Below, piece by piece: positions 8,386 to 15,883 of a stretch of DNA of 64,000 bases. The notes under the pieces were generated by a model. The model was not told the origin of the DNA. It made no database searches and saw only the letters and a program-made list of their open reading frames with translations. How positions within the stretch are numbered: the first letter of the stretch is position 1; every line of letters starts with the position of its first letter. This DNA comes from Defluviitoga tunisiensis (GTDB lineage: Bacteria; Thermotogota; Thermotogae; Petrotogales; Petrotogaceae): contig NZ_LN824141.1 of NCBI RefSeq assembly GCF_000953715.1, positions 680,676 to 744,675 on the forward strand. The letters are read 5' to 3'. Position numbers and translations under genes: made by a program.

Positions 8386-9719
8386 AAGAACACTTAAAAA
8401 CAGGTCTTATCTTAGCAGTATTTATGTTGGCCTCCGGATTATTAGTATCAATTGTTTATAATTTTGTAAGTCCATATTTAGAGCAAGGAGATATATCAAA
8501 CACATTAAAAGCTATAGAAGAAGTTTTAAAGGATCCTACATCTGGATCATTGATTATTTCAAGTATTCCAAAAGATAAAAAGTCCCTTGATGAAGCTGTT
8601 TGGAAAGATAGTCCAGATGGAGTGCTGTATACAAGTTCAAAAGGGGCTAAAGTGTATTCTCCGTCCTACATGTTTAAAGAAGGTAGCAAGGAGATATATG
8701 TTTTAACTGTCTCTGGTTTAGGTTTTGGTGGAGAAGTTAAAAGTATTCTTTCTTTAGTAAAAGAAAATAATGAACTTAAATTAAACAAAATTGAAGTATT
8801 AGATTATTCTGGTGAAACGCCAGGCCTTGGTGCAAAAATTGCTCAAGATTCTGTAAAAAGCAGATTTTACAATATTCCACAGGAAGGATTGATATCAGGA
8901 ATCCGAGTTGATAAAGATGCAAAAGCTAGTATATCAACAGAAGAGATAGACAGTTACAAAGAACAAGGAATTGTAAAGACAAGTGATATTATGACAGGTG
9001 CTACTATAACAGCAAGAGCAGTAGCTGATTCAATAAACGCTGCTGTAGAATTTTTAAATCAAGAAGGAGTTCTTAAAGCTGAATTGAAGGAAGTTTCTGT
9101 AGAGCCAAGTGATGTTCAAGAAGAAATTGATTGGAACGTTATTTTACAGGCAATTGATAAGATTCTTATCGATAGTGAAACTGGAGAATATCTTGTTTCA
9201 GACGTACCTACAGATCTAGATAGTTTAGAATCAGCCATTTGGAAGGAAAATTCGGATGGAGTATTATATACAAGTTCAAAGGGTGCAAAAGTATATTCTC
9301 CTAGTTATAAGTTTACAGAAGATGCCAGAGAGATATACGTTTTAAATATTGCAGGAAAAGGCTTCGGAGGGGAAGTTAAAAGTATAATATCCTTTGTTAA
9401 GGAGAATAACGAACTAAGGTTGAACAAAATTGAGGTTTTAGATTATTCTGGTGAAACGCCAGGCCTTGGAGCCAAGATTGCAGAAGATAAGGTTAAAGAA
9501 AGATTTTACTCAATACCTTATTCTGGTCTATCTTCTGGTGTGAAAGTTGATAAAGATGCTGGTGTTACAGTATCTTCAGAAGAAATAGAAAACTACAAAA
9601 AACAAGGTGTAGTTAAAACTAGTGATGTAATGACCTCTGCTACAATTACTGCCAGATCAGTAGCTGATTCAATAAACGCTGCAGTAGAATTTTTAAAACA
9701 GGAAGGGGTGATTGAATAA
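8382..9719 (+). CDS. rnfG: RnfG with a tandem duplication of its FMN-binding domain
   Basis: This 445-residue protein is about twice the usual RnfG length. One N-terminal membrane anchor (about 8-30) is followed by two copies of the FMN-binding domain, about residues 35-229 and 250-445. Each has the SGETPGLGAKIA segment and a flavinylation motif near its end: DIMTGAT (202-208) and DVMTSAT (415-421). The copies share long identical DNA stretches, including 32 identical bases at 8799-8830 and 9438-9469. In normal RnfG the Thr of this motif binds FMN through a phosphoester bond. Two covalent flavins per subunit are therefore possible here. The TTG start overlaps the rnfD stop. Confidence 0.93.
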   Translation: MKEHLKTGLILAVFMLASGLLVSIVYNFVSPYLEQGDISNTLKAIEEVLKDPTSGSLIISSIPKDKKSLDEAVWKDSPDGVLYTSSKGAKVYSPSYMFKEGSKEIYVLTVSGLGFGGEVKSILSLVKENNELKLNKIEVLDYSGETPGLGAKIAQDSVKSRFYNIPQEGLISGIRVDKDAKASISTEEIDSYKEQGIVKTSDIMTGATITARAVADSINAAVEFLNQEGVLKAELKEVSVEPSDVQEEIDWNVILQAIDKILIDSETGEYLVSDVPTDLDSLESAIWKENSDGVLYTSSKGAKVYSPSYKFTEDAREIYVLNIAGKGFGGEVKSIISFVKENNELRLNKIEVLDYSGETPGLGAKIAEDKVKERFYSIPYSGLSSGVKVDKDAGVTVSSEEIENYKKQGVVKTSDVMTSATITARSVADSINAAVEFLKQEGVIE

Positions 9720-9720
9720 A

Positions 9721-10341
9721 ATGGCTGATATTAAAAATTTTACTAATGGCTTGATAAAAAACAACCCAACTTTTGTTCAAGTTTTAGGAATATGTCCTAC
9801 TCTAGCAACAACGACAAGTGCTAAAAATGCTTTAGGCATGGGAGTAGCTACATTATTTGCTTTGATACTATCTAACATAGTTATTTCATTAATAAGAAAA
9901 ATTGTTCCTGAAAATGTTAGAATTCCGATATATATAGTGGTTATAGCTTCTTTTGTTACTGTTATAGATTTATTGATGCATGGTTTTCTCCCCGAGTTAT
10001 GGGAATCTCTTGGTATTTTCATACCCCTTATAGTTGTTAATTGTATTATTATGGGAAGAGCAGAAGCTTTCGCTTCAAAAAACGGAGTAATAGATTCAAT
10101 ATTTGATGCACTTGGTAATGGTTTGGGTTTTACAGGTTCTTTGTTTTTAATAGGAACAGTGAGAGAGTTAATAGGAAATGGAAGTATATTAGGAATAAAT
10201 ATTTTTGGAAATTCTTTTAAGGTTCCCTTACTTGTTTTAGCACCTGGAGCTTTTCTGACTTTAGGTTTGTTACTTGCAATGTTTAATTCAATAGGTAATT
10301 CTAAGAAAAACAAGCAGAAAAAGGTAGGTGCTAACAAATGA
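9721..10341 (+). CDS. rnfE: Rnf complex subunit E
   Basis: A 206-residue membrane subunit of the RnfE/NqrD family with about six helices. The N-terminus (TNGLIKNNPTFVQVLGICPT) and the mid-protein IIMGRAEAFA are family signatures. RnfA and RnfE are inverted paralogues forming the membrane core that coordinates a 2Fe-2S centre through Cys residues such as the one in GICPT. I prefer ATG at 9721 because GGGGTGAT (9705-9712) lies eight bases upstream. A TTG at 9712 overlaps that site. The stop overlaps the rnfA start. Confidence 0.94.
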   Translation: MADIKNFTNGLIKNNPTFVQVLGICPTLATTTSAKNALGMGVATLFALILSNIVISLIRKIVPENVRIPIYIVVIASFVTVIDLLMHGFLPELWESLGIFIPLIVVNCIIMGRAEAFASKNGVIDSIFDALGNGLGFTGSLFLIGTVRELIGNGSILGINIFGNSFKVPLLVLAPGAFLTLGLLLAMFNSIGNSKKNKQKKVGANK

Positions 10342-10907
10342 ATTTAGTTTTACTTTTTATTTCAGCAGCGTTAATAAACAACGTTCTCTTGTCTAGATTT
10401 TTAGGAGAATGTCCTTTTTTAGGGATGTCAAAGAGTAAAGATTCAGCTATAGGAATGGGACTTGCTGTTATTTTTGTTATTACTATATCAGGAGCCATAA
10501 CATGGTTTTTAAACGAATTATTAGTAATTTTAGGACTAGAATTTTTACAAACTATATCTTTTATTCTTATAATTGCTGTGTTAGTGCAATTTGTTGAGCT
10601 TTTCTTGAAAAAAACAAGTCCCTCTCTTTACGATGCATTAGGGATATATCTTCCTTTAATAACTACAAATTGTGCTATATTAGGTATGTCATTATTAAAT
10701 ATAAGAGAAAATTATAATTTTATAGAGGCTGTAATCAATTCATTTGGTTCAGGATGTGGATTTGCACTTGCATTGATAATATTTTCAGCTATTAGAGAGA
10801 AAATGCAATTAAATGATGTTCCAAAAGCATTCGAAGGAACAGCTCTAGCATTGGTAACTGTGGGGTTGTTATCTATGGCGTTTATGGGTTTTTCAGGTTT
10901 AGTATAG
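10338..10907 (+). CDS. rnfA: Rnf complex subunit A
   Basis: A 189-residue membrane protein of the RnfA/NqrE family with about six helices. Signatures are NNVLLSRFLGECPFLGMSK near the N-terminus and PLITTNCAILG (about residues 107-117). It is homologous to RnfE and pairs with it. It is the last gene of the operon: a palindromic terminator follows 39 bases downstream. rnfB, which normally follows rnfA in rnfCDGEAB clusters, is absent here. Confidence 0.95.
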   Translation: MNLVLLFISAALINNVLLSRFLGECPFLGMSKSKDSAIGMGLAVIFVITISGAITWFLNELLVILGLEFLQTISFILIIAVLVQFVELFLKKTSPSLYDALGIYLPLITTNCAILGMSLLNIRENYNFIEAVINSFGSGCGFALALIIFSAIREKMQLNDVPKAFEGTALALVTVGLLSMAFMGFSGLV

Positions 10908-10945
10908 TTATACTCTGTCAATTTTTAAGGCATAAGATAATCTAT

Positions 10946-10973
10946 AAGGGAAGATTGATATCAATCTTCCCTT
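10946..10973. terminator. Perfect palindromic bidirectional terminator
   Basis: The 28 bases from AAGGGAAGATTGAT to its exact reverse complement form a perfect 14-bp inverted repeat without a spacer. It lies between the rnf operon (plus) and the phosphoesterase gene (minus), whose 3' ends face each other. TTTATTATT follows on the plus side. It probably ends transcription from both sides. Confidence 0.75.
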
Positions 10974-10978
10974 TATTA

Positions 10979-13030
10979 TTAATGTATGTAAAACTCATCT
11001 ATTATCTCGTTTATCTCATTATATTCATTTGGAAAAAGAGGATTTATAATTTCAGCCACAGCAATAACAGTTGCTTTTACAGAATCTTCAGTAACTTCAA
11101 AATTGATATAGTGCAATTTACCTAGTACATGTTTAATATGCCAGGCTAAAGGTTCCGCACTGTGATCTGTGTTAAGTTTGGCTCCACCACCACCTGTTGT
11201 TATAAACATTATGCCATCCTTATAGTAACGTTCATAGGCGTGAATATGACCATTTATAACTACATCTACTCCATATTCTTTGAATAAGGGTAACCAGTAT
11301 TTGGTATTATAATGACCGTCCGGAGAATTTTCATCCATAGGTCCATATTCGGTTGCTGTAGTCCAAAAAGGATGATGAAAAGCAACAAAAATGAAGGCAC
11401 TATCTTGGTTATTTTTTAAGTCGTTTTCAAGCCACTTAACTTGTTCTTGAAATAAAGAAGTATTTTCAAGGATATTTGAGTCCAAAATGATAAAGTGAGA
11501 GTTTCCATAATTAAAGGAATACCATCTTTTTGAATAATCACCGCCTCCACGAGGTAACTCAAAAGCTCTATAATAAAGTTCATTGTTTCGCTCATGGTTA
11601 CCTAAAGCTGTGTAATAAGGAACTTGAGAACCTATTGGATAAGCTGATTCAAAAAAATTTGACCAACTCTTTTCAGAGCTTCCCTCTTCTGTATGATCAC
11701 CAGGTTTAACAACAAAAGCAAAGTTTAATATATCTGAATTATCATTAATTATTCTATTAACTACATAGCTGTGTAAATAATCATATATTTGAGTATCACC
11801 GTAAACTAAAAAGTTAAAACTTTTAATTTCTTCATCATAAGGCTTTATTTGAAAGCTTTTTGTCTCAGATTCTAAAGAGTTACTATAAGTATCGTCAACT
11901 CTTATAGTATAATTATATATCCCACCAGGTTTTAATCCTTGAAGAGAAACATGATGATATTCCATAGGAATTAAATCGTAGGTCTGTAAAATATCATTAG
12001 GATTGTTTTCAAGATATACTTCAATTTCCGCTCTAGCAGGAATAAATGTTCTGAAATTAACTGTTATGCCATTTTCTGATTTATTAGTTAAAAGTGGTTG
12101 ATAGAAAAAGTAATTTTCAGGAACATCTAATATAATATAATCACTGTTTAATAAACTCATCGATTCAGTTTTCAAATTTCCAAAATCAACTTTGATTTGG
12201 TAATCGTCATTTGATGGAATAAAAAATAAAGCCATTTCATTTTCATCGACTATTTGAACAGATCTAATTTTTTTTAACTTATCTTCGAGCACCACTCTTA
12301 TCCCTTGAGAAGATTTTCCATTATTTAGCTGGATTTTTTTACCAAAGGTCTGAAAAGCTATACCATGCATTTCATAATACTCTTTTTCAATATCTGCAAT
12401 ACTTTTTTCTACCTTAATGACCCTGTTAAATGTAACTTTTTCATTAGAATTCAATGTAAGTATTGATATATTACTGATCATATTATTTCCAGGAATGATT
12501 CTATCAAAAGAAGGTTTATCAAGAGGTAAATATCCAAAACCTCCATAATCCTGTTGCAGCAAAAAAACATGATTATTCATTAATTTTGTATTACTAAAAA
12601 ATGGGAATGTATCTGAATAATCAATTATTTCAACTAACTGAGATTTTTTTGTTTTATTTGACAAATTTATTATAGTCGTAGAAATAAATATATTATTGTT
12701 TTCTAAAGTGTATTTAGTAAGAACTTCAAGTTCATGTCCATAAGATATAAAGCTAATTGAATTGTCTGAAGTCTCTTGTATTTCACTTATTAAACTACTC
12801 CCAGAGATTAAAAATTTGTGGTTTGAAATGAGTGACTGATCAAAATTAGCTAATTTGACAGATTTTATGAATCCAACGTTTTCTCCGTCAGTAAAAAGTT
12901 CTACCTTTAAGTAATCGTTGTGCAAAGTACATGAATTATTTTGTGAAATATTAGGGTTAACAGAAAATAATGTTATAGAAAGAAATAAAAATAAAAAGAA
13001 AAAGAAAAAGATAAAATAACTTTTTTTCAT
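10979..13030 (-). CDS. Secreted purple-acid-phosphatase-like metallophosphoesterase with a large N-terminal extension
   Basis: A 683-residue protein with a very hydrophobic signal peptide (about residues 3-24). An unassigned region of about 290 residues follows, then an Fn3-like domain (about 313-388) like that preceding catalytic domains of purple acid phosphatases, then a calcineurin-like domain. The metal-binding motifs are all present: GDTQ (411), PGDHTE, LGNHE, FHHPFW and GHIHAYER. It probably hydrolyses phosphate esters outside the cytoplasm. I chose ATG at 13030 because AAGGAGGT precedes it by ten bases. An upstream TTG in frame lies inside that site. Substrate is unknown. Confidence 0.85.
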   Translation of the reverse strand: MKKSYFIFFFFFLFLFLSITLFSVNPNISQNNSCTLHNDYLKVELFTDGENVGFIKSVKLANFDQSLISNHKFLISGSSLISEIQETSDNSISFISYGHELEVLTKYTLENNNIFISTTIINLSNKTKKSQLVEIIDYSDTFPFFSNTKLMNNHVFLLQQDYGGFGYLPLDKPSFDRIIPGNNMISNISILTLNSNEKVTFNRVIKVEKSIADIEKEYYEMHGIAFQTFGKKIQLNNGKSSQGIRVVLEDKLKKIRSVQIVDENEMALFFIPSNDDYQIKVDFGNLKTESMSLLNSDYIILDVPENYFFYQPLLTNKSENGITVNFRTFIPARAEIEVYLENNPNDILQTYDLIPMEYHHVSLQGLKPGGIYNYTIRVDDTYSNSLESETKSFQIKPYDEEIKSFNFLVYGDTQIYDYLHSYVVNRIINDNSDILNFAFVVKPGDHTEEGSSEKSWSNFFESAYPIGSQVPYYTALGNHERNNELYYRAFELPRGGGDYSKRWYSFNYGNSHFIILDSNILENTSLFQEQVKWLENDLKNNQDSAFIFVAFHHPFWTTATEYGPMDENSPDGHYNTKYWLPLFKEYGVDVVINGHIHAYERYYKDGIMFITTGGGGAKLNTDHSAEPLAWHIKHVLGKLHYINFEVTEDSVKATVIAVAEIINPLFPNEYNEINEIIDEFYIH

Positions 13031-13191
13031 AAATTGTACTACCTCCTTCAAATTGGGATAAAAAAATTAATGCAATGTGATATAATAAATTTTGATTCTG
13101 ATATAAAAGTACATAAATTAATTATACTACACTCTATTTGATTAATTTTGCTAAAGACTTTTTTATATCTTGAACAAGTGGAGGTGAAATA

Positions 13192-13755
13192 ATGGCAAGG
13201 AAAAGCGTTTATGCTAAGCAAACAGAAGAAAAGATGGCGAAAGTAGTAGAACATTTTGAAGAAGAGTTAAAAAAAGTAAGAACCGGTAGACCATCAACGG
13301 CTTTTTTTGAAGATATTAAAGTAAACTACTATGGAACGCCTACCCCAATTAATCAAATTGCCAACATGAGTATAGGTGAAGATAGAACTGTCATAATTAG
13401 TCCATGGGATAGAAAGATGCTTGAAGCTATAGAAAAAGCAATAAACTCCTCAAACTTTGGCTTCAATGCAATAAACGATGGGAATGTGATTAGAGTAAAG
13501 TTTCCAACCCCTACTGTAGAGGATAGAAAGAAATTAGTAAAACTTACTAAAGAGATGTTAGAAGAAACAAAAGTTGCATTAAGAAATATCAGAAGAGAAG
13601 ATATAAAAAAGGTAAAAGATGACAAAAATAATTCCAAATTGAGTGAAGATGAAGCTAAAAAGATTGAAGAAGAAATTCAAGAAGTCTTAAAGAGTATGGA
13701 AGAAGAAGTCGAAAAAATTTATGAAAGAAAAGAAAAGGAGATTATGGAAAATTAA
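13192..13755 (+). CDS. frr: Ribosome recycling factor
   Basis: A 187-residue protein of standard length that with EF-G splits the post-termination ribosome. Signatures are EELKKVRTGRPS near residue 30 and the long helical C-terminal part with RREDIKKVKDDKN. GGAGGTGAA precedes the ATG. Its stop codon directly abuts the uppS start, followed by cdsA, giving the common frr-uppS-cdsA order. Confidence 0.97.
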   Translation: MARKSVYAKQTEEKMAKVVEHFEEELKKVRTGRPSTAFFEDIKVNYYGTPTPINQIANMSIGEDRTVIISPWDRKMLEAIEKAINSSNFGFNAINDGNVIRVKFPTPTVEDRKKLVKLTKEMLEETKVALRNIRREDIKKVKDDKNNSKLSEDEAKKIEEEIQEVLKSMEEEVEKIYERKEKEIMEN

Positions 13756-14496
13756 ATGGAGATCTCTAACGAAATTCCAGATGGTATTAATTTACCTACC
13801 CATATTGGAATTATAATGGACGGAAATGGTAGATGGGCTACAAAAAATAATAAAGATAGATCGTATGGTCATGAGCAAGGGGCGGTTGTGGCAGAAAAAG
13901 TGATAGAATGGACTAAAGAGTTTAATGTAAAGTATCTCACTCTATACACTTTTTCGGAAGAAAATTGGAAAAGGCCAAAAGAAGAAATAGATTTTTTGTT
14001 TGAGCTTTTTGTAGGTTATTTTCAAGTAAACTTTAAAAAGATAATCGATAATGGGGTGAAGATTGAATTTATTGGTAGAATTGACAAGTTACCAGATGAA
14101 GTGTTTAAATCTTGTATTGAAATAAGAGAAATGAGTAGTCAAAATAAAGATTTAACTGTCATTCTTGCACTAAATTACAGTGGTAGACAAGAAATTGTTG
14201 ATGCAGTCAACAAAATTTTAAATCAATCTAAAGAACAAGTGAGTATAGAAGACATTAACGAAAATCTGTATCTTTCTAATGTTCCATATCCTGATTTAAT
14301 TATAAGAACAGCTGGTGAAAAAAGACTTAGTAATTTTCTTCTTTGGCAGTCGGCTTATGCAGAACTTTATTTTACTGATGTATTGTGGCCAGATTTTTCT
14401 CGTGAAGAATATATTAAGGCACTTTTAGATTATTCCAAAAGAGAAAGAAAATTTGGAGCAATACCTATCCAAGCTAATATAAATCAAGTGGAGTGA
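13756..14496 (+). CDS. uppS: Undecaprenyl diphosphate synthase (cis-prenyltransferase)
   Basis: A 246-residue cytosolic enzyme that condenses isopentenyl diphosphate onto farnesyl diphosphate to make the C55 carrier lipid of cell-wall synthesis. Visible motifs are HIGIIMDGNGRWA (catalytic Asp, about residues 16-28), YGHEQGA, LTLYTFSEENWKRP and the C-terminal PDLIIRTAGEKRLSNFLLWQSAYAE pattern. It starts immediately after the frr stop and its end overlaps cdsA, so the three genes are translationally linked. Confidence 0.96.
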   Translation: MEISNEIPDGINLPTHIGIIMDGNGRWATKNNKDRSYGHEQGAVVAEKVIEWTKEFNVKYLTLYTFSEENWKRPKEEIDFLFELFVGYFQVNFKKIIDNGVKIEFIGRIDKLPDEVFKSCIEIREMSSQNKDLTVILALNYSGRQEIVDAVNKILNQSKEQVSIEDINENLYLSNVPYPDLIIRTAGEKRLSNFLLWQSAYAELYFTDVLWPDFSREEYIKALLDYSKRERKFGAIPIQANINQVE

Positions 14497-15347
14497 CGTC
14501 TTTGAATAAAAAAGAGCTCGCAAAGAGAACAATATCAGGTGTGATATTAGGTCCAATTGTTGTTTTTTCTTTTTTAACCTATCCTACTCTCCTTGGATTA
14601 GTCACTGCTATTGTTATGATTTCATCTTTTGAATTGATAGAAATGTTTACAAGTGATTTAAAAAATCCTTTAATTAAATTTCTTATAACTTTTATCGTAG
14701 GAGCCTCAACTTTAGTATATGGTTTTGCTCTTGAAGCTGAATCTAGAGGGATTTTACCTTTTGAAGCTGAAGGTACTTTCTTTTTAGGTTTTGTAATCTG
14801 TATTATTTTGATATTGATAAATGTGAAAGAAATAAAATATACAAAAAGATTAATTGAATCATCTGCTTTGAGCTTATTATATGTTTCTTTCTTTCTTTCT
14901 CATTTTTATTTAATTCAAATGAATTATGGATCTGGTTTAGCGATCATGGCTCTTACATCTGTTTGGGCTTATGACGCAGGCGCTTTTTTTATAGGTTCGA
15001 AGTTTGGTAAACATAAACTTTCTCCACATTTCTCTCCTAAAAAAAGTTGGGAGGGATTAATTGGAGGAATTGCATTTACTTTTGTGTATTTGTTTATTTT
15101 TGATTTTATTGGATTATTATTTTCTGTAATGCCGAAAATGGATATCTTGCATTTTTTTATATTCGCCTTAATGGTTGGAATTTTTGACACTATTGGAGAT
15201 CTTATGGAATCTGTTATTAAACGATATTATAATGTTAAGGATTCAAGTAAGATTCTTCCCGGACATGGAGGAATGCTTGATAGGATAGATGGCTTATTGA
15301 TAGCCACGCCTATGTGGTATCTGCTTTTGGCTATAATAGGGGTTTAA
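14493..15347 (+). CDS. cdsA: Phosphatidate cytidylyltransferase
   Basis: A membrane protein of about 284 residues with seven to eight helices. It makes CDP-diacylglycerol from phosphatidate and CTP, the precursor of the cell's phospholipids. The signature DAGAFFIGSKFGKHKLSPHFSPKKSWEG-type region lies around residues 155-185, and the C-terminal KILPGHGGMLDRIDGL is the CDS family motif. GTG at 14493 overlaps the uppS stop. TTG at 14502 is an alternative placed better after GGAGTG. The encoded lipid would feed the cardiolipin synthase at 34090. Confidence 0.93.
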   Translation: MTSLNKKELAKRTISGVILGPIVVFSFLTYPTLLGLVTAIVMISSFELIEMFTSDLKNPLIKFLITFIVGASTLVYGFALEAESRGILPFEAEGTFFLGFVICIILILINVKEIKYTKRLIESSALSLLYVSFFLSHFYLIQMNYGSGLAIMALTSVWAYDAGAFFIGSKFGKHKLSPHFSPKKSWEGLIGGIAFTFVYLFIFDFIGLLFSVMPKMDILHFFIFALMVGIFDTIGDLMESVIKRYYNVKDSSKILPGHGGMLDRIDGLLIATPMWYLLLAIIGV

Positions 15348-15370
15348 ATAAACATAAGGATGGGTTAAAA

Positions 15371-15769
15371 ATGATTAAGCAGAAATTTAAAGAAGGATTT
15401 ACACTAATTGAGGTACTGGTTGTGTTAGGTGTTATTGCTATCATTGCTAGTATTGCCGTTCCCTCAATTAAAGGGATTATCACTCAAGCCGAAGCTACAA
15501 AAGTAATAACAGATATGAGAAATGTAGAAGTTGCTGTATTAAATTATTCACTTTTTAATAGCAACTTAAAAGATTTGAACATTGAAACATTAGTTAATGA
15601 AAACTATTTAAGTACAACTCCTGAGAATATACAAATATCCGCAGGTGGATCAAGAGAAATTAAAATAGAATATACAGGTGAAGATCTATCTGGAAAAGAT
15701 TTATATAAAATCGATAAAGATATCTCTTATTCAGAGGGTTCTTTCCCCTATTTACTTGTTACATATTAG
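15371..15769 (+). CDS. Type IV pilin-like protein (pseudopilin)
   Basis: A 132-residue protein with a class III prepilin signal: a short basic leader MIKQKFKEG followed by FTLIEVLVVLGVIAIIASIA, with the cleavable Gly, methylated Phe and Glu at +5. It would be processed by a prepilin peptidase and join a pilus or pseudopilus. The C-terminal part is short, with no obvious cysteine pair. ATG at 15371 has AAGGA ten bases upstream. It lies apart from the pilus cluster that starts 4 kb further on, which lacks a classical pilin of its own. Confidence 0.88.
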   Translation: MIKQKFKEGFTLIEVLVVLGVIAIIASIAVPSIKGIITQAEATKVITDMRNVEVAVLNYSLFNSNLKDLNIETLVNENYLSTTPENIQISAGGSREIKIEYTGEDLSGKDLYKIDKDISYSEGSFPYLLVTY

Positions 15770-15883
15770 CGCTTGAGGTATTTTGAGATATGGGAAAATA
15801 TATAGATGAGAATAGTTAGGGAAAAATGTAATTACACAAATTTTCAAAAAACAAAACTGGTAAAAACAGGAGGAATTGTTTAG

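Noticed and set aside
9777-10337. 186-residue antisense ORF within rnfE
   Set aside because: Its composition follows from the complementary strand of a clear membrane protein gene; no ribosome binding site or family features.
15770-15883. T-box or other riboswitch before alaS
   Set aside because: The 114-base gap has no T-box motif, no terminator stem and no conserved riboswitch pattern.
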